A stretch of DNA of 64,000 nt from DATCHW01 sp963806045 (lineage in GTDB: Bacteria > Bacteroidota > Ignavibacteria > Tepidaquicellales > Tepidaquicellaceae). Each line of letters opens with the position of its first letter. Position 1 is the first letter of the stretch. The stretch lies in assembly GCA_963806045.1 (NCBI GenBank), contig CAWDWP010000020.1, positions 202,141 to 266,140 on the forward strand. Reading direction: 5' to 3'. The position numbers and the translations under genes were made by a program. Shown here one piece after another: positions 47,375 through 56,720 of this stretch. The notes beneath the pieces were generated by a model. That model ran no database searches, was not told the DNA's origin, and worked only from the letters and a program-made list of their open reading frames with translations.

Positions 47375-48376
47375 ATGGCATTAATAGATGTTATTCAATT
47401 CTTCGATGAGACCGGAAAAGAAATGGTTCATCGTGAACCGCAAGGCGGTTCGGATTCATACCGGTTAGGTACACAACTTATTGTTCAGGATTCACAATCC
47501 GCTGCTTTCTACAAAGATGGAAAAGTTCTCGACGTATTCCAGGCTGGAAGGCATACTTTAACTACGGAAAATATTCCTTTTCTGACTAAATTAATCAGTC
47601 TCCCATTTGGCGGTAAATCACCCTTCCAGGCTGCGGTGTATTTCATCTCAATGAAAAAATTCATTGACCTTAAATGGGGAACAAAAGCACCCATCAATTT
47701 CCGTGACAGCGAACTTTCATTTGTTCAGCTAAGGGCATCAGGAAAATTTTCGGTTCGTATAAAAGACCCGAGACAATTTATGATGGAAATTGTATCCACG
47801 CAGGGGAAATATACAACCAATGACATTGAAGACTATTTAAGAGATGAAATTGTCTCAAGACTTAATACAGTTCTTGGAAAAAACCTGAAGACCGTTTTTG
47901 AATTAGGACAGTATTATCCGCAGATTGAATCCGGAGTGAAAGCAGAAGTTCAGGATTTCTTCAATTCAATGGGAATTGAACTTACCGACCTTATAATAGT
48001 AGGCATAGTTCCACCGGAAGAAGTTCAGGAAAAGATAAACGAAAGAAGCGGCATGGGTGCTGTAGGCAACCTTGATCAGTATATGAAATTCAAGACCGCT
48101 CAGGCAATCGAAAAAGCTGCTGAAAACGAGGGTGCAGGCGGAACTGCGGCAGTAGGTGCCGGTCTTGGAGCAGGAATGATGATGGCGAATATGATGGGTC
48201 AGTCATTTCAGGGCGCACAGCAACCCGCACAGCAAAACCAGCAGCAGGCAGCACCGAAAATGACTGCTGATGAGATAATGAGCACAATAGAAAAACTTGG
48301 AAAAATGAAAGAATCAGGACTGATAACCCAGGAAGAATTTGACGCGAAAAAGAAGGACCTCTTATCCAAATTGTAA
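47375..48376 (+). CDS. SPFH-domain protein of the YdjI/virion-core-like group with C-terminal SHOCT
   Basis: The 333-residue protein opens with the YdjI-type SPFH sequence MALIDVIQFFDETGKEMVHR and DSYRLGTQLIVQDSQSAAFY. The SPFH core runs to about residue 215 (FSVRIKDPRQFMMEIV, GIELTDLIIVGIVPPEEVQE). A glycine/Ala/Gln-rich linker (about 245-290) then leads to a SHOCT-like helical tail (ADEIMSTIEKLGKMKESGLI, FDAKKKDLLSKL). SPFH proteins build membrane-associated oligomers. In Bacillus YdjI acts with zinc-ribbon proteins YdjG/YdjH in recruiting PspA; the adjacent zinc-ribbon genes suggest the same partnership. Confidence 0.82.
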   Translation: MALIDVIQFFDETGKEMVHREPQGGSDSYRLGTQLIVQDSQSAAFYKDGKVLDVFQAGRHTLTTENIPFLTKLISLPFGGKSPFQAAVYFISMKKFIDLKWGTKAPINFRDSELSFVQLRASGKFSVRIKDPRQFMMEIVSTQGKYTTNDIEDYLRDEIVSRLNTVLGKNLKTVFELGQYYPQIESGVKAEVQDFFNSMGIELTDLIIVGIVPPEEVQEKINERSGMGAVGNLDQYMKFKTAQAIEKAAENEGAGGTAAVGAGLGAGMMMANMMGQSFQGAQQPAQQNQQQAAPKMTADEIMSTIEKLGKMKESGLITQEEFDAKKKDLLSKL

Positions 48377-48384
48377 TGACTAAA

Positions 48385-49001
48385 ATCACTGATTAAAGTG
48401 ATTTAAATGATTATGTGATTAAACAAATAGACTTTACTGTTAAATATTTTAAGTTTTTGATTTATAAATAAATTGGTTATGAGTGTTGATAAAAATTATA
48501 AATATTCTGATATAACAGAAAAAATCATAAGATGTGCGATGAATGTTCATAGTTATTTCGGCAGTGGATTTCCGGAAATAATTTATCAAAGAGCTCTTGA
48601 GATAGAACTGGAAAAGAATGGTTTGAAATTTCAAAAAGAAATCGAGCAACCTGTATTCTATTACAATGAAAGAATAGGTTCGAGAAGAGTAGATTTTCTT
48701 GTAGAAGGAGTGATTTTATTGGAATTAAAAGCTGTTTCCGAATTGACAAGTTACTATTTTTCTCAAATATTAAATTATATAAAAGCTTTTGATTTAGAAG
48801 TAGGACTTTTAATCAATTTCGGAGAAAAAAGTCTGAAGTTTAAACGTTTTGTTTTTAATAATAAATCGTGATTGTTATCGATAATTTTTTGATCTTCGAT
48901 ATTAATCAGCAAATAATATAATCATATTAATTAGTGATAATTTTTAGCGTTAATATTTTTTTAAAATCAGCGAAATCATATAAATCATATTAATCAGTGA
49001 T
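48385..49001. mobile_element. 617-bp GxxExxY element with terminal inverted repeats
   Basis: ATCACTGATTAA (48385-48396) is matched in inverse orientation at the far end (48990-49001). The similarity extends over about 36 bases at both ends with roughly 28-30 matches. Both arms are built on a 9-bp period (TGATTNNNN units). The element holds one gene, the GxxExxY protein. It fills the gap between the SPFH gene (stop at 48376) and the next zinc-ribbon ATG at 49002, so its right end abuts that start codon. Confidence 0.65.
48479..48871 (+). CDS. GxxExxY family protein (PD-(D/E)xK nuclease-like)
   Basis: The 130-residue protein has the defining motif GFPEIIYQRALEIELEKNG (G-x-x-E-x-x-Y). The nuclease-like core follows in RVDFLVEGVILLELKAVSEL, which supplies the Asp and Glu-Leu-Lys positions of a PD-(D/E)xK site, then LNYIKAFDLEVGLLINFG. 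Family members are numerous, often multicopy and flanked by short repeats; their role is unknown. I start at ATG 48479 rather than a TTG two codons upstream. The gene is enclosed by the terminal inverted repeats at 48385 and 49001. Confidence 0.85.
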   Translation: MSVDKNYKYSDITEKIIRCAMNVHSYFGSGFPEIIYQRALEIELEKNGLKFQKEIEQPVFYYNERIGSRRVDFLVEGVILLELKAVSELTSYYFSQILNYIKAFDLEVGLLINFGEKSLKFKRFVFNNKS

Positions 49002-49823
49002 ATGGATACAAATGCAGTCTCAACAATTATTTGTCCGCAGTGTGCGGGAGAAAACCAGATACCGGTAGACGAGAAATTTCTCGAATGCCAGTTTTGCGGC
49101 TCGGCTATTTATATAGATAAAAAGAAAGTTGTAAATCACTTTGTGATTAGTTCAAACTTTAATCAGCAGACTGCCGAAGGAAATTTAAGAAGATGGATGG
49201 CAGGCAATTTCCAGGCGAAAGACCTGGATAAATTTGCAAAAATCACTCAGGCGAGTTTTTATTATTTCCCTATGTGGTATTTCAAACTGGATTCATCTAT
49301 GGGCGATAAAATTTATCTTCAGCCCGCAACTTCGACTGCTATTTCGGAAATAAAGAAAATAAATATTCCCGCAGGAAGCCTTAAAGTTTTTAATAAAAAA
49401 GATTTCGACTTTAACCAGTTTGTAAATCCCGATGTGCTTTTCGATTCCGCACAAAGCTGGCTGTCACAATCGGGAGTTGACATTAATACCATTGCCGAAT
49501 CTAACCTCGTTCATATTCCTTTTTACCAGTTCACGTATGAGTTCAAGGGAAATTCTTTCACTGCAATTGTAGAGGCTTCATCAGGAATGGTGTATGCTAA
49601 TCACTGGCCTGCAAAAAGCGAAATGCCCTACAGACTTTTGCTGGTTCTCAGCCTTCTTGCATACGGAGGCGTGAGTTTGATTTCACTTGTAGCGGCAGGA
49701 ATGTTTTTCAGCCACGGAAAAGGAAGTTTTTTCATGGGGGTGGAATTATTTAAGATATTCGGTTATGCACTTGCATCCATACCGCTTTTTATAATAGCAT
49801 ATATAATTGCTAAAAAAGTTTAA
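49002..49823 (+). CDS. Zinc-ribbon membrane protein 1 of the SPFH cluster
   Basis: The 273-residue protein has an N-terminal zinc ribbon (IICPQCAGENQIPVD ... LECQFCGSAIY; CxxC-x17-CxxC) and a middle region with the motif ASFYYFPMWYFKLD. Two membrane segments lie near the C-terminus (LLLVLSLLAYGGVSLISLVA, ALASIPLFIIAYIIAKKV). The design matches YdjG/YdjH-type proteins. It follows the GxxExxY element directly: the ATG starts one base after the element end, so its ribosome-binding site lies inside the repeat (or translation relies on another start). Confidence 0.75.
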   Translation: MDTNAVSTIICPQCAGENQIPVDEKFLECQFCGSAIYIDKKKVVNHFVISSNFNQQTAEGNLRRWMAGNFQAKDLDKFAKITQASFYYFPMWYFKLDSSMGDKIYLQPATSTAISEIKKINIPAGSLKVFNKKDFDFNQFVNPDVLFDSAQSWLSQSGVDINTIAESNLVHIPFYQFTYEFKGNSFTAIVEASSGMVYANHWPAKSEMPYRLLLVLSLLAYGGVSLISLVAAGMFFSHGKGSFFMGVELFKIFGYALASIPLFIIAYIIAKKV

Positions 49824-49844
49824 TAAAATAAAAAACTTAAATTA

Positions 49845-50981
49845 ATGGAAGATAATAATTTAGAACAGACGACTACTCAGGCAATTAAGCTGAAAAAGGA
49901 AAAAGTTGTAAAGGGAATCACCTGTCCTTCCTGCGGAGGAGAGCTGGATTTAAAAGAAGGGATGAAAACCTTCAACTGTAAGTTCTGCAATACATTACTT
50001 ATGGCAAAAGGTGAAAGCGGAACAATGAAATATTACGTTCCTAAATCCATTAAGCGCGATGCCGCAATCAACAATGCTTTTCACTGGCTTGGACACGGCG
50101 TATCGAAAGCCAAGGGATTAAAATCAAATTCCAAAATTGATGAGGCATTCCTTGTTTATATACCTTTCTGGCGGGTCAGGGCGGATGTTGTAGGCTGGGT
50201 GTTCGGACAGGAGAAACATACATCCGGAAATTCAACTACATACGAAGATAAAGAAATAAAAATACAAAGCTCTTTTGACAGAACATACCCTGCGTGTGAC
50301 ATCGCAGAACTTGGAGTAAAAAAAGTAAATCTTGAAGGTGATGAAATTTTACCGGTAAATTTCGAAAATCTCCAGGCGGAAGGTATGATGTTCAACATAG
50401 TATCATCCGAAAAAGAAATATACGATGAATCACTTTCGATTTTCACACAGCAGGCAAGAAAGGATGCATCCCTTGATTCTGTATCGTTTGAACATTATGA
50501 CCTTGTCCGGCAAAATGTAAGCATTGTTTATTATCCTCTCTGGGTAATCAGGTATGTTTACCAAAACAGAACGTACCAGGTGGTTGTTGATGGACAGGAC
50601 GGAACGATTTGTTATGGAAAAGCGCCGGGTAATAACTTATTCAGAGCAGTTGCCGGAGTAATCGGAATTGGAGTAGGTATGTATCTGGCTACATTTTTTG
50701 AGGTTTTTTCCATTTTAAACGCATCGACTAAAGGTCCCTGGATAGCATTTGTTATTTTATTGATTATTGGGATTTTCATAATGGTATGGGGCTATAAAAA
50801 ATTCCGGTATGGAGGTGAAGTTGAAAACGGAACCGGACTGGTCGCAGAAGATAAAGCGAGCTTTATTGAAAAAACTGCCGTGAAATATACAGGCAGCAGC
50901 AATGTAAAGGGACTGGCTAAAAGTGCTGTTGGTTCAATAGCTGTCGGAGCGATAGTAAGTTCAATTTTCGACAGTGATTAA
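49845..50981 (+). CDS. Zinc-ribbon membrane protein 2 of the SPFH cluster
   Basis: The 378-residue protein begins with a zinc ribbon (ITCPSCGGELDLKEG ... FNCKFCNTLLM). Residues about 75-260 carry two copies of the pattern found in its neighbour (VYIPFWRVRADVVGWVFG and VSIVYYPLWVIRYVYQNRTY). Two membrane segments follow (FRAVAGVIGIGVGMYLATFF, WIAFVILLIIGIFIMVWGYK). The tail contains a short hydrophobic segment (AVGSIAVGAIVSSIF). It lies 21 bases after gene 1. A role in membrane integrity with the SPFH protein is inferred from the ydjGHI precedent. Confidence 0.75.
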   Translation: MEDNNLEQTTTQAIKLKKEKVVKGITCPSCGGELDLKEGMKTFNCKFCNTLLMAKGESGTMKYYVPKSIKRDAAINNAFHWLGHGVSKAKGLKSNSKIDEAFLVYIPFWRVRADVVGWVFGQEKHTSGNSTTYEDKEIKIQSSFDRTYPACDIAELGVKKVNLEGDEILPVNFENLQAEGMMFNIVSSEKEIYDESLSIFTQQARKDASLDSVSFEHYDLVRQNVSIVYYPLWVIRYVYQNRTYQVVVDGQDGTICYGKAPGNNLFRAVAGVIGIGVGMYLATFFEVFSILNASTKGPWIAFVILLIIGIFIMVWGYKKFRYGGEVENGTGLVAEDKASFIEKTAVKYTGSSNVKGLAKSAVGSIAVGAIVSSIFDSD

Positions 50982-51007
50982 TTTTTAAATAAGATAATGT
51001 TCAAATT

Positions 51008-51616
51008 ATGGCAGAGTTTAAATTAGAAGCAATACATTGTAAAAACTGCGGAAGCGGTTTAGTGGTAGAACTGAATGATAATGTTACTTATTGTTCAAGC
51101 TGCGGAAGCGGTTTTGAAATTACCGATGACGGGCTGATTCCGGTCGAAGTGAATTTTGCCGCCCCGGCTTTGAGAGCAGAGGGAGATATGATATATAAAC
51201 CATTCTGGCTTGTTCGGACACATATAGATATCCTGAACCGGCAGGCAGAAGGAGGTTTTATATCAAATATTTTCGGAGGTTCAGGAACAACTACATCGGG
51301 AGATATTACATTTTACATTCCTGCGTTTTACTGTAAGCTTGATGCTATGAAGAATCTTGCGCAAACCTTCACGATGAAGAACCCAGTAGCGTCACCGCAG
51401 AAATATAACGCAAAAATGACGGGTTTTGCCTATGGTAAAAATGATGCTAAAAAATTATCTGAATTTATTTTTATATCCATCGAAGCAGAAAAGAAAGATA
51501 CTATAAAAACGTTAGAGTATAATATTGATTTTAAGGCATTTGAAGTTCTCGGAATTCCTTTTTACAGTCTGGCTTCCGGCAAATTGAAAGATGCCGTTCT
51601 CGGATTGGAATTTTAA
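51008..51616 (+). CDS. Zinc-ribbon protein 3 of the SPFH cluster
   Basis: The 202-residue protein starts with a zinc ribbon (IHCKNCGSGLVVELNDN ... YCSSCGSGFEI). It continues with the same fold as the other two (MIYKPFWLVRTHIDIL, FYIPAFYCKLDAMKNL, LGIPFYSLASGKLKDAV) but lacks membrane segments. It may be a soluble or peripheral partner of the two membrane-bound paralogues. It lies 26 bases after protein 2. The three genes appear to be successive duplications with different membrane anchors. Confidence 0.7.
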   Translation: MAEFKLEAIHCKNCGSGLVVELNDNVTYCSSCGSGFEITDDGLIPVEVNFAAPALRAEGDMIYKPFWLVRTHIDILNRQAEGGFISNIFGGSGTTTSGDITFYIPAFYCKLDAMKNLAQTFTMKNPVASPQKYNAKMTGFAYGKNDAKKLSEFIFISIEAEKKDTIKTLEYNIDFKAFEVLGIPFYSLASGKLKDAVLGLEF

Positions 51617-51917
51617 AGTTTTTTTTTCTGTATTATATAGAGATTTTCATCTTTGAAATACTTTAATCACAAAATTTAGACGGGATACCTGCTATAATTT
51701 TTAAGATTTACCTGATATCTGAAATGAATTTTGGTCTTAAATAAAAATAATTTTTTAAAAGCAAGAAAAATATTTTAAAAAGCAGGAAAATATTTTAAAA
51801 TACAAATTGAATTTAAAAAATAATTATTTTAAATTGAATCAATTACATTTCTTGAAAATATTTTTTAATTAAAATCTGATTTTATAAAAACAATTTTAGC
51901 GCTTCCGAAATTTAATA
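51617..51917. other. AT-rich leader before the ribonucleotide reductase gene
   Basis: These 301 bases contain several near-copies of AAATATTTTAAA and AATTATTTTAAATTGAAT but no gene. I looked for NrdR boxes and for a cobalamin riboswitch B12 box and saw neither. The promoter of the ribonucleotide reductase gene should lie here. Confidence 0.4.
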
Positions 51918-54900
51918 ATGAAAATAAAAAGAATCTTTCTTAAACAAAATGAAACCGCATCTGAGAAAATAGAGTTTGAGAAAAGATCCTCGGTGATAAG
52001 AAATCCCGACGGATCTCTCGTATTCGAGATGAACGATGTATATGTTCCTAAAGCGTGGTCACAGGTTGCAACCGATATCATCGCGCAGAAATACTTCCGC
52101 AAGGCAGGTGTTCCAAAATACCTGCGCAAGGTGGAGGAAGAAGGAGTTCCTCTCTGGCTCTCAAGATCAGAATGCGATTATCAAAAAGCAAAAGAACTAA
52201 ACCTTCCTGAAGATCAGTGGTATGAATCTGAAACAGATTCAAAACAAGTATTTAACAGACTTGCAGGATGCTGGACTTACTGGGGATGGAAGCATAAATA
52301 CTTTGATGAAGAAGAAGATGCCCTGAATTTTTATGAAGAAACATTTTTTATGCTCGCAAATCAGTTTGCAGCTCCAAATTCACCCCAATGGTTTAATACC
52401 GGACTTCACTGGGCATATGGAATCACGGGACCTTCACAGGGACATTATTTTGTGAATCCCGAAACGAAGTCACTCGAAAAATCAAACGATGCATACAGCC
52501 ATCCGCAGCCTCATGCCTGCTTTATTCAGTCCGTAAGTGACGACCTTGTAAACGAAGGCGGCATAATGGATTTGTGGGTTAGAGAAGCAAGATTATTTAA
52601 ATACGGTTCCGGAACGGGTTCAAATTTCTCTGATATAAGAGGAGCCGGTGAGCATTTAAGCGGCGGAGGAAAATCTTCCGGCTTGATGTCGTTTCTGAAA
52701 ATCGGAGACAGAAGTGCCGGAGCAATAAAATCCGGCGGAACAACCAGAAGAGCCGCAAAAATGGTTACTCTGAACCTTGACCATCCTGATATTGAAGAGT
52801 TTATTAACTGGAAAGTAGTAGAAGAGGAAAAAGTTGCAGCGCTGGTATCGGGTTCAAAACTGCTCAATTTACATCTCAATAAAATAATGAAAGCCTGTTA
52901 CGCCGCACATCCGGAAAATGACGGCACTGACAAAAAAACAAATAAAGTGCTTGCACAAGCGATACAGGAAGCAAGAAGAGTTTATATACCCGAAAATTAT
53001 ATTGAAAGAGTTATTCAGCTTGCAAAATTAGGCTATAAAGAAATCTATATTCCTGTTTATGATATTGACTGGACTTCTGAAGCATACCTCACGGTATCCG
53101 GTCAGAACTCCAATAACAGTGTACGTGCAACGAATGACTTCATGGAAGCGGTCAGAGATGATAAAGAATGGAATTTATACTGGAGAGTGGAATTAAAGAA
53201 AGCAGGAATAGAAGACAGAATACCTAAACCTTCAAAGACATTGAAGGCAAGAGCTTTATGGGATGAAATCGCATATTCTGCCTGGGCTTGTGCCGACCCG
53301 GGAATTCAGTTCCATACTACTATCAATGAATGGCACACCTGTCCCGAAGGCGGTTCCATCAAGGCTTCCAATCCATGTTCCGAATATATGTTCATTGATG
53401 ATACTGCTTGTAATCTCGCATCACTGAATCTTGTTAAATTTTATGACCTGAGCAGAAATTACTTTGATATAGAAAAATATCAGCACGCTTCGAGATTATG
53501 GACAATTGTTCTTGAGATAAGCGTGCTAATGGCGCAATTTCCTAGTAAAAAAATCGCAGAACTTTCATACAAGTACAGAACACTGGGACTTGGATATGCA
53601 AATCTGGGAGCATTGCTTATGATTCAGGGAATACCTTATGATTCGCCCGAATCTCTTGCAATCACGGGTGCATTGACAAGCTTACTACATATGACTGCTT
53701 ATAAAACATCGGCAGAAATGGCAAAAGAGCTTGGCTCCTTCCCCGGGTATGAAGCCAACAGAGTAAGCATGATGAGGGTTATCCGAAATCACAGGAAAGC
53801 AGCTTATAACGTTCACAACGATGAATATGAAGCGCTTTCAATTCCACCGGTAGGAATAAATAAAAAATACTGCCCTGATGATATTTTGCTTGCCGCGAGA
53901 AAAGCGTCCGATGAAGCACTTGAACTCGGTGAACAATATGGTTACAGAAATGCACAGGTAACCGTAATAGCACCGACAGGAACTATCGGATTGCTGATGG
54001 ATTGTGATACTACCGGAGTTGAACCGGATTTTGCATTAGTTAAGTTTAAAAAACTTGCAGGCGGTGGATATTTCAAAATCATTAACGAATCAGTCCCCTA
54101 CGCCTTAAAGCACCTTGGATATACTGACAATGAAATTGAAGATATAATAAAATACACAAAAGGAAACGGCTCATTGATTGGATGCCCCCACATCAATCCT
54201 CAAACATTGACGGAAAAAGGCTTTACAATGGAAGTGATTAAATTGGTTGAAAAATCTCTTCCATCCGTATTTGATATTAATTTTGCATTTAATAAATGGT
54301 CGCTCGGTGTAGGTTTTTGTAAAAACCTTTTAGGTTTCAGCGATGAACAGCTCGACGACCACAATTTCAGCATTCTCAAAGGATTAGGATTTACAAAAGA
54401 ACAAATTGATGAAGCAAATGATTACATATGCGGAACAATGACAATTGAATCTGCTCCTCATATGAAGACGAAACATTACCCTGTTTTTGATTGCGCAAGC
54501 AAATGCGGAAAAAAGGGAACGAGATTTATTGCGTCTGATGCTCATATAAAAATTATGTCTGCAGCACAGCCGTTTATTTCGGGAGCCATTTCCAAAACTA
54601 TCAATCTTCCGAACAACGCCACGGTTGATGATATGAAGAAAGCATATATGTTTTCCTGGTCACTCGGATTGAAGGCAAATGCATTATACCGCGATGGCTC
54701 GAAGTTATCCCAGCCATTAAACAGTTTGATTGATGAAGAATACACCGAAGGTGAAGATATACAGGGAGAAAAAACTGAACCGATTACACAAACCACGGAT
54801 ATTGTAAAAGTTGCCGAGAAAATAATTCATAGATATATCGCAAGAAGAAGAAAACTTCCGTTCAGAAGAAAAGGATACACTCAAAAAGCAAAAATCGGAA

Positions 54901-55535
54901 ATCATTCGGTATATCTCAGGACCGGTGAATATGAAAATGGTCAGCTTGGAGAAATTTTTATTGATATGCACAGGGAAGGTGCAGCATTCAGGAGTTTGAT
55001 GAACTGCTTTGCAATTGCGATTTCTCTCGGGTTGCAGCACGGTGTGCCGCTTGAAGAGTTTGTAGATGCGTTCGTTTATACCAGGTTTGAACCTAACGGT
55101 ATCATCGTTGGCAATTCAAACATTAAGATGACCACTTCTATTATTGATTATATATTCAGGGAGCTTGCCGTTTCATATCTTGCAAGAACTGATCTTGCGC
55201 ATATTGACCCGGAAGAAGTGAAAAACAGTCCGATTGACTCTATAACTCAAAAAGACGAAGAAGTTGAATTCGATGAAGAAGAACTTTTCAGCGAAAGAAT
55301 AATAGAAGAAGTTGTTACCAAACCCAAAATAAAAACAACATCTTCAGCACCTGCAAAACCATCAATTAAGTTAACTTCCACATCTGAGAAAAAAAGCGAG
55401 AAAGGCAGGATAAAAGAAGCTATATTGAAGGGATATACGGGCGATATCTGCCAGCAGTGCGGGCAGGCTACAATGGTAAGAAACGGAACTTGCCAGAAAT
55501 GTGTCACGTGCGGGGAATCGAGCGGCTGCTCATAA
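51918..55535 (+). CDS. nrdJ: Adenosylcobalamin-dependent (class II) ribonucleoside-diphosphate reductase
   Basis: The 1205-residue protein reduces ribonucleotides to deoxyribonucleotides using a vitamin B12 radical. The N-terminal block FAAPNSPQWFNTGLHWAYG, GSGTGSNFSDIRGAGE and SNPCSEYMFIDDTACNLASL (catalytic loop with Cys) match class II enzymes of the NrdJ long type. TVIAPTGTIGLLMDCDTTGV is the second hallmark. A C-terminal zinc-ribbon/thiol tail (CQQCGQATM, TCGESSGCS) presumably delivers electrons. No NrdAB genes are present. It stands 36 bases ahead of recA, perhaps co-transcribed. The gene is intact over 3.6 kb. Confidence 0.93.
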   Translation: MKIKRIFLKQNETASEKIEFEKRSSVIRNPDGSLVFEMNDVYVPKAWSQVATDIIAQKYFRKAGVPKYLRKVEEEGVPLWLSRSECDYQKAKELNLPEDQWYESETDSKQVFNRLAGCWTYWGWKHKYFDEEEDALNFYEETFFMLANQFAAPNSPQWFNTGLHWAYGITGPSQGHYFVNPETKSLEKSNDAYSHPQPHACFIQSVSDDLVNEGGIMDLWVREARLFKYGSGTGSNFSDIRGAGEHLSGGGKSSGLMSFLKIGDRSAGAIKSGGTTRRAAKMVTLNLDHPDIEEFINWKVVEEEKVAALVSGSKLLNLHLNKIMKACYAAHPENDGTDKKTNKVLAQAIQEARRVYIPENYIERVIQLAKLGYKEIYIPVYDIDWTSEAYLTVSGQNSNNSVRATNDFMEAVRDDKEWNLYWRVELKKAGIEDRIPKPSKTLKARALWDEIAYSAWACADPGIQFHTTINEWHTCPEGGSIKASNPCSEYMFIDDTACNLASLNLVKFYDLSRNYFDIEKYQHASRLWTIVLEISVLMAQFPSKKIAELSYKYRTLGLGYANLGALLMIQGIPYDSPESLAITGALTSLLHMTAYKTSAEMAKELGSFPGYEANRVSMMRVIRNHRKAAYNVHNDEYEALSIPPVGINKKYCPDDILLAARKASDEALELGEQYGYRNAQVTVIAPTGTIGLLMDCDTTGVEPDFALVKFKKLAGGGYFKIINESVPYALKHLGYTDNEIEDIIKYTKGNGSLIGCPHINPQTLTEKGFTMEVIKLVEKSLPSVFDINFAFNKWSLGVGFCKNLLGFSDEQLDDHNFSILKGLGFTKEQIDEANDYICGTMTIESAPHMKTKHYPVFDCASKCGKKGTRFIASDAHIKIMSAAQPFISGAISKTINLPNNATVDDMKKAYMFSWSLGLKANALYRDGSKLSQPLNSLIDEEYTEGEDIQGEKTEPITQTTDIVKVAEKIIHRYIARRRKLPFRRKGYTQKAKIGNHSVYLRTGEYENGQLGEIFIDMHREGAAFRSLMNCFAIAISLGLQHGVPLEEFVDAFVYTRFEPNGIIVGNSNIKMTTSIIDYIFRELAVSYLARTDLAHIDPEEVKNSPIDSITQKDEEVEFDEEELFSERIIEEVVTKPKIKTTSSAPAKPSIKLTSTSEKKSEKGRIKEAILKGYTGDICQQCGQATMVRNGTCQKCVTCGESSGCS

Positions 55536-55571
55536 GATTTTTTAAATTTATAAATTAACGGAGAATATTTT

Positions 55572-56633
55572 ATGTCTGATGATAAAAATATGCGTCTCAA
55601 ATCTCTCGAGATTGCATTAGAACAAATAGAAAAAGACCACGGAAAAGGTTCGATAATGAGACTTGGCGATAAACCGGCAACCAAGATAGATGTAATCCCA
55701 ACCGGTTCAATTTCCCTTGATGCTGCGCTTGGTATCGGCGGAGTCCCGAGAGGAAGAATAATCGAAATATACGGACCGGAATCTCCAGGAAAAACAACAT
55801 TGAGCCTTCATATTATCGCGGAGGCACAAAAAACGGGAGGTCTTGCTGCATTCATAGACACCGAACATGCACTTGATACAAATTATGCACAGAGGCTTGG
55901 TGTTGATGTAGCAAATCTTTTAATTTCTCAGCCGGAATACGGCGAGCAGGCTCTAGAAATTTGCGAAACACTTGTAAGGAGCAATGCTCTGGATGTAATC
56001 GTAATTGACTCCGTGGCAGCACTTACACCGAGAGCAGAAATCGAAGGAGAAATGGGTGATTCAGTAATGGGTATGCAGGCAAGATTGATGTCACAGGCAT
56101 TGAGAAAATTAACAGCGGCAGTATCTAAATCAAATGTCAGTTTGATTTTTACTAACCAGCTTAGAGATAAGATTGGTGTAATGTTCGGAAGCCCCGAAAC
56201 AACCACCGGCGGAAAAGCACTGAAATTTTATGCATCCATCAGAATGGACATTCGGAGAATAGCAGCAATAAAAGATGGAACAGATGTTATCGGTAACAGA
56301 ACAAGAGTGAAAGTGGTAAAAAATAAAGTTGCTCCTCCTTTTAAAGAAGTTGAATTTGATATCCTGTATAATGAAGGTATTTCTAAACTCGGTGACCTTG
56401 TTGACCTTGCTGTAAACAAAGAAATCATAAAGAAAACCGGTGCGTGGTTCAATTATTCCGAAAACAGGGTGCAGGGCAGAGACGGAATGAAAAGGCTTCT
56501 TTCAGAAGATACTGAACTGCAAAATAAACTTTTGGTACAGGTAAAAGAATCCCTGGATATGAATGGCTCGGAGCCGGTTAAAGATATTAAAGATGAAACG
56601 GTTCCACCGCCAAAAGAAAAAAAATCTAAGTAA
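55572..56633 (+). CDS. recA: Recombinase RecA
   Basis: The 353-residue protein has the RecA Walker A motif GPESPGKTT (from residue 68, with Pro where most RecA have Ser), then AAFIDTEHALD, LISQPEYGEQALEICE, VIVIDSVAALTPRAEIEGEM (Walker B), MSQALRKLT and LIFTNQLRDKIGV. It catalyses homologous strand exchange and the SOS response. A ribosome-binding site (GGAG) lies about 10 bases before the ATG. A rho-independent terminator follows at 56654 and recX starts 120 bases downstream. The C-terminal acidic and lysine-rich tail is normal. Confidence 0.97.
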   Translation: MSDDKNMRLKSLEIALEQIEKDHGKGSIMRLGDKPATKIDVIPTGSISLDAALGIGGVPRGRIIEIYGPESPGKTTLSLHIIAEAQKTGGLAAFIDTEHALDTNYAQRLGVDVANLLISQPEYGEQALEICETLVRSNALDVIVIDSVAALTPRAEIEGEMGDSVMGMQARLMSQALRKLTAAVSKSNVSLIFTNQLRDKIGVMFGSPETTTGGKALKFYASIRMDIRRIAAIKDGTDVIGNRTRVKVVKNKVAPPFKEVEFDILYNEGISKLGDLVDLAVNKEIIKKTGAWFNYSENRVQGRDGMKRLLSEDTELQNKLLVQVKESLDMNGSEPVKDIKDETVPPPKEKKSK

Positions 56634-56653
56634 TTAATTTTTATGCGTTATTG

Positions 56654-56689
56654 AAAACTGTTAACAAGAATTTGTTAGCAGTTTTTTTA
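56654..56689 (+). terminator. Rho-independent terminator after recA
   Basis: AAAACTGTTAACA (56654-56666) pairs with TGTTAGCAGTTTT (56673-56685) as a 13-bp stem containing one wobble pair, followed by a T run. It separates recA from recX. Confidence 0.85.
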
Positions 56690-56720
56690 TTGGATAATAT
56701 TCAAAATAATTAATAGTGGG

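Noticed and set aside
51617..51917. NrdR boxes or a cobalamin riboswitch before the ribonucleotide reductase
   Set aside because: No paired NrdR-like palindromes and no recognisable B12 box in this AT-rich leader.
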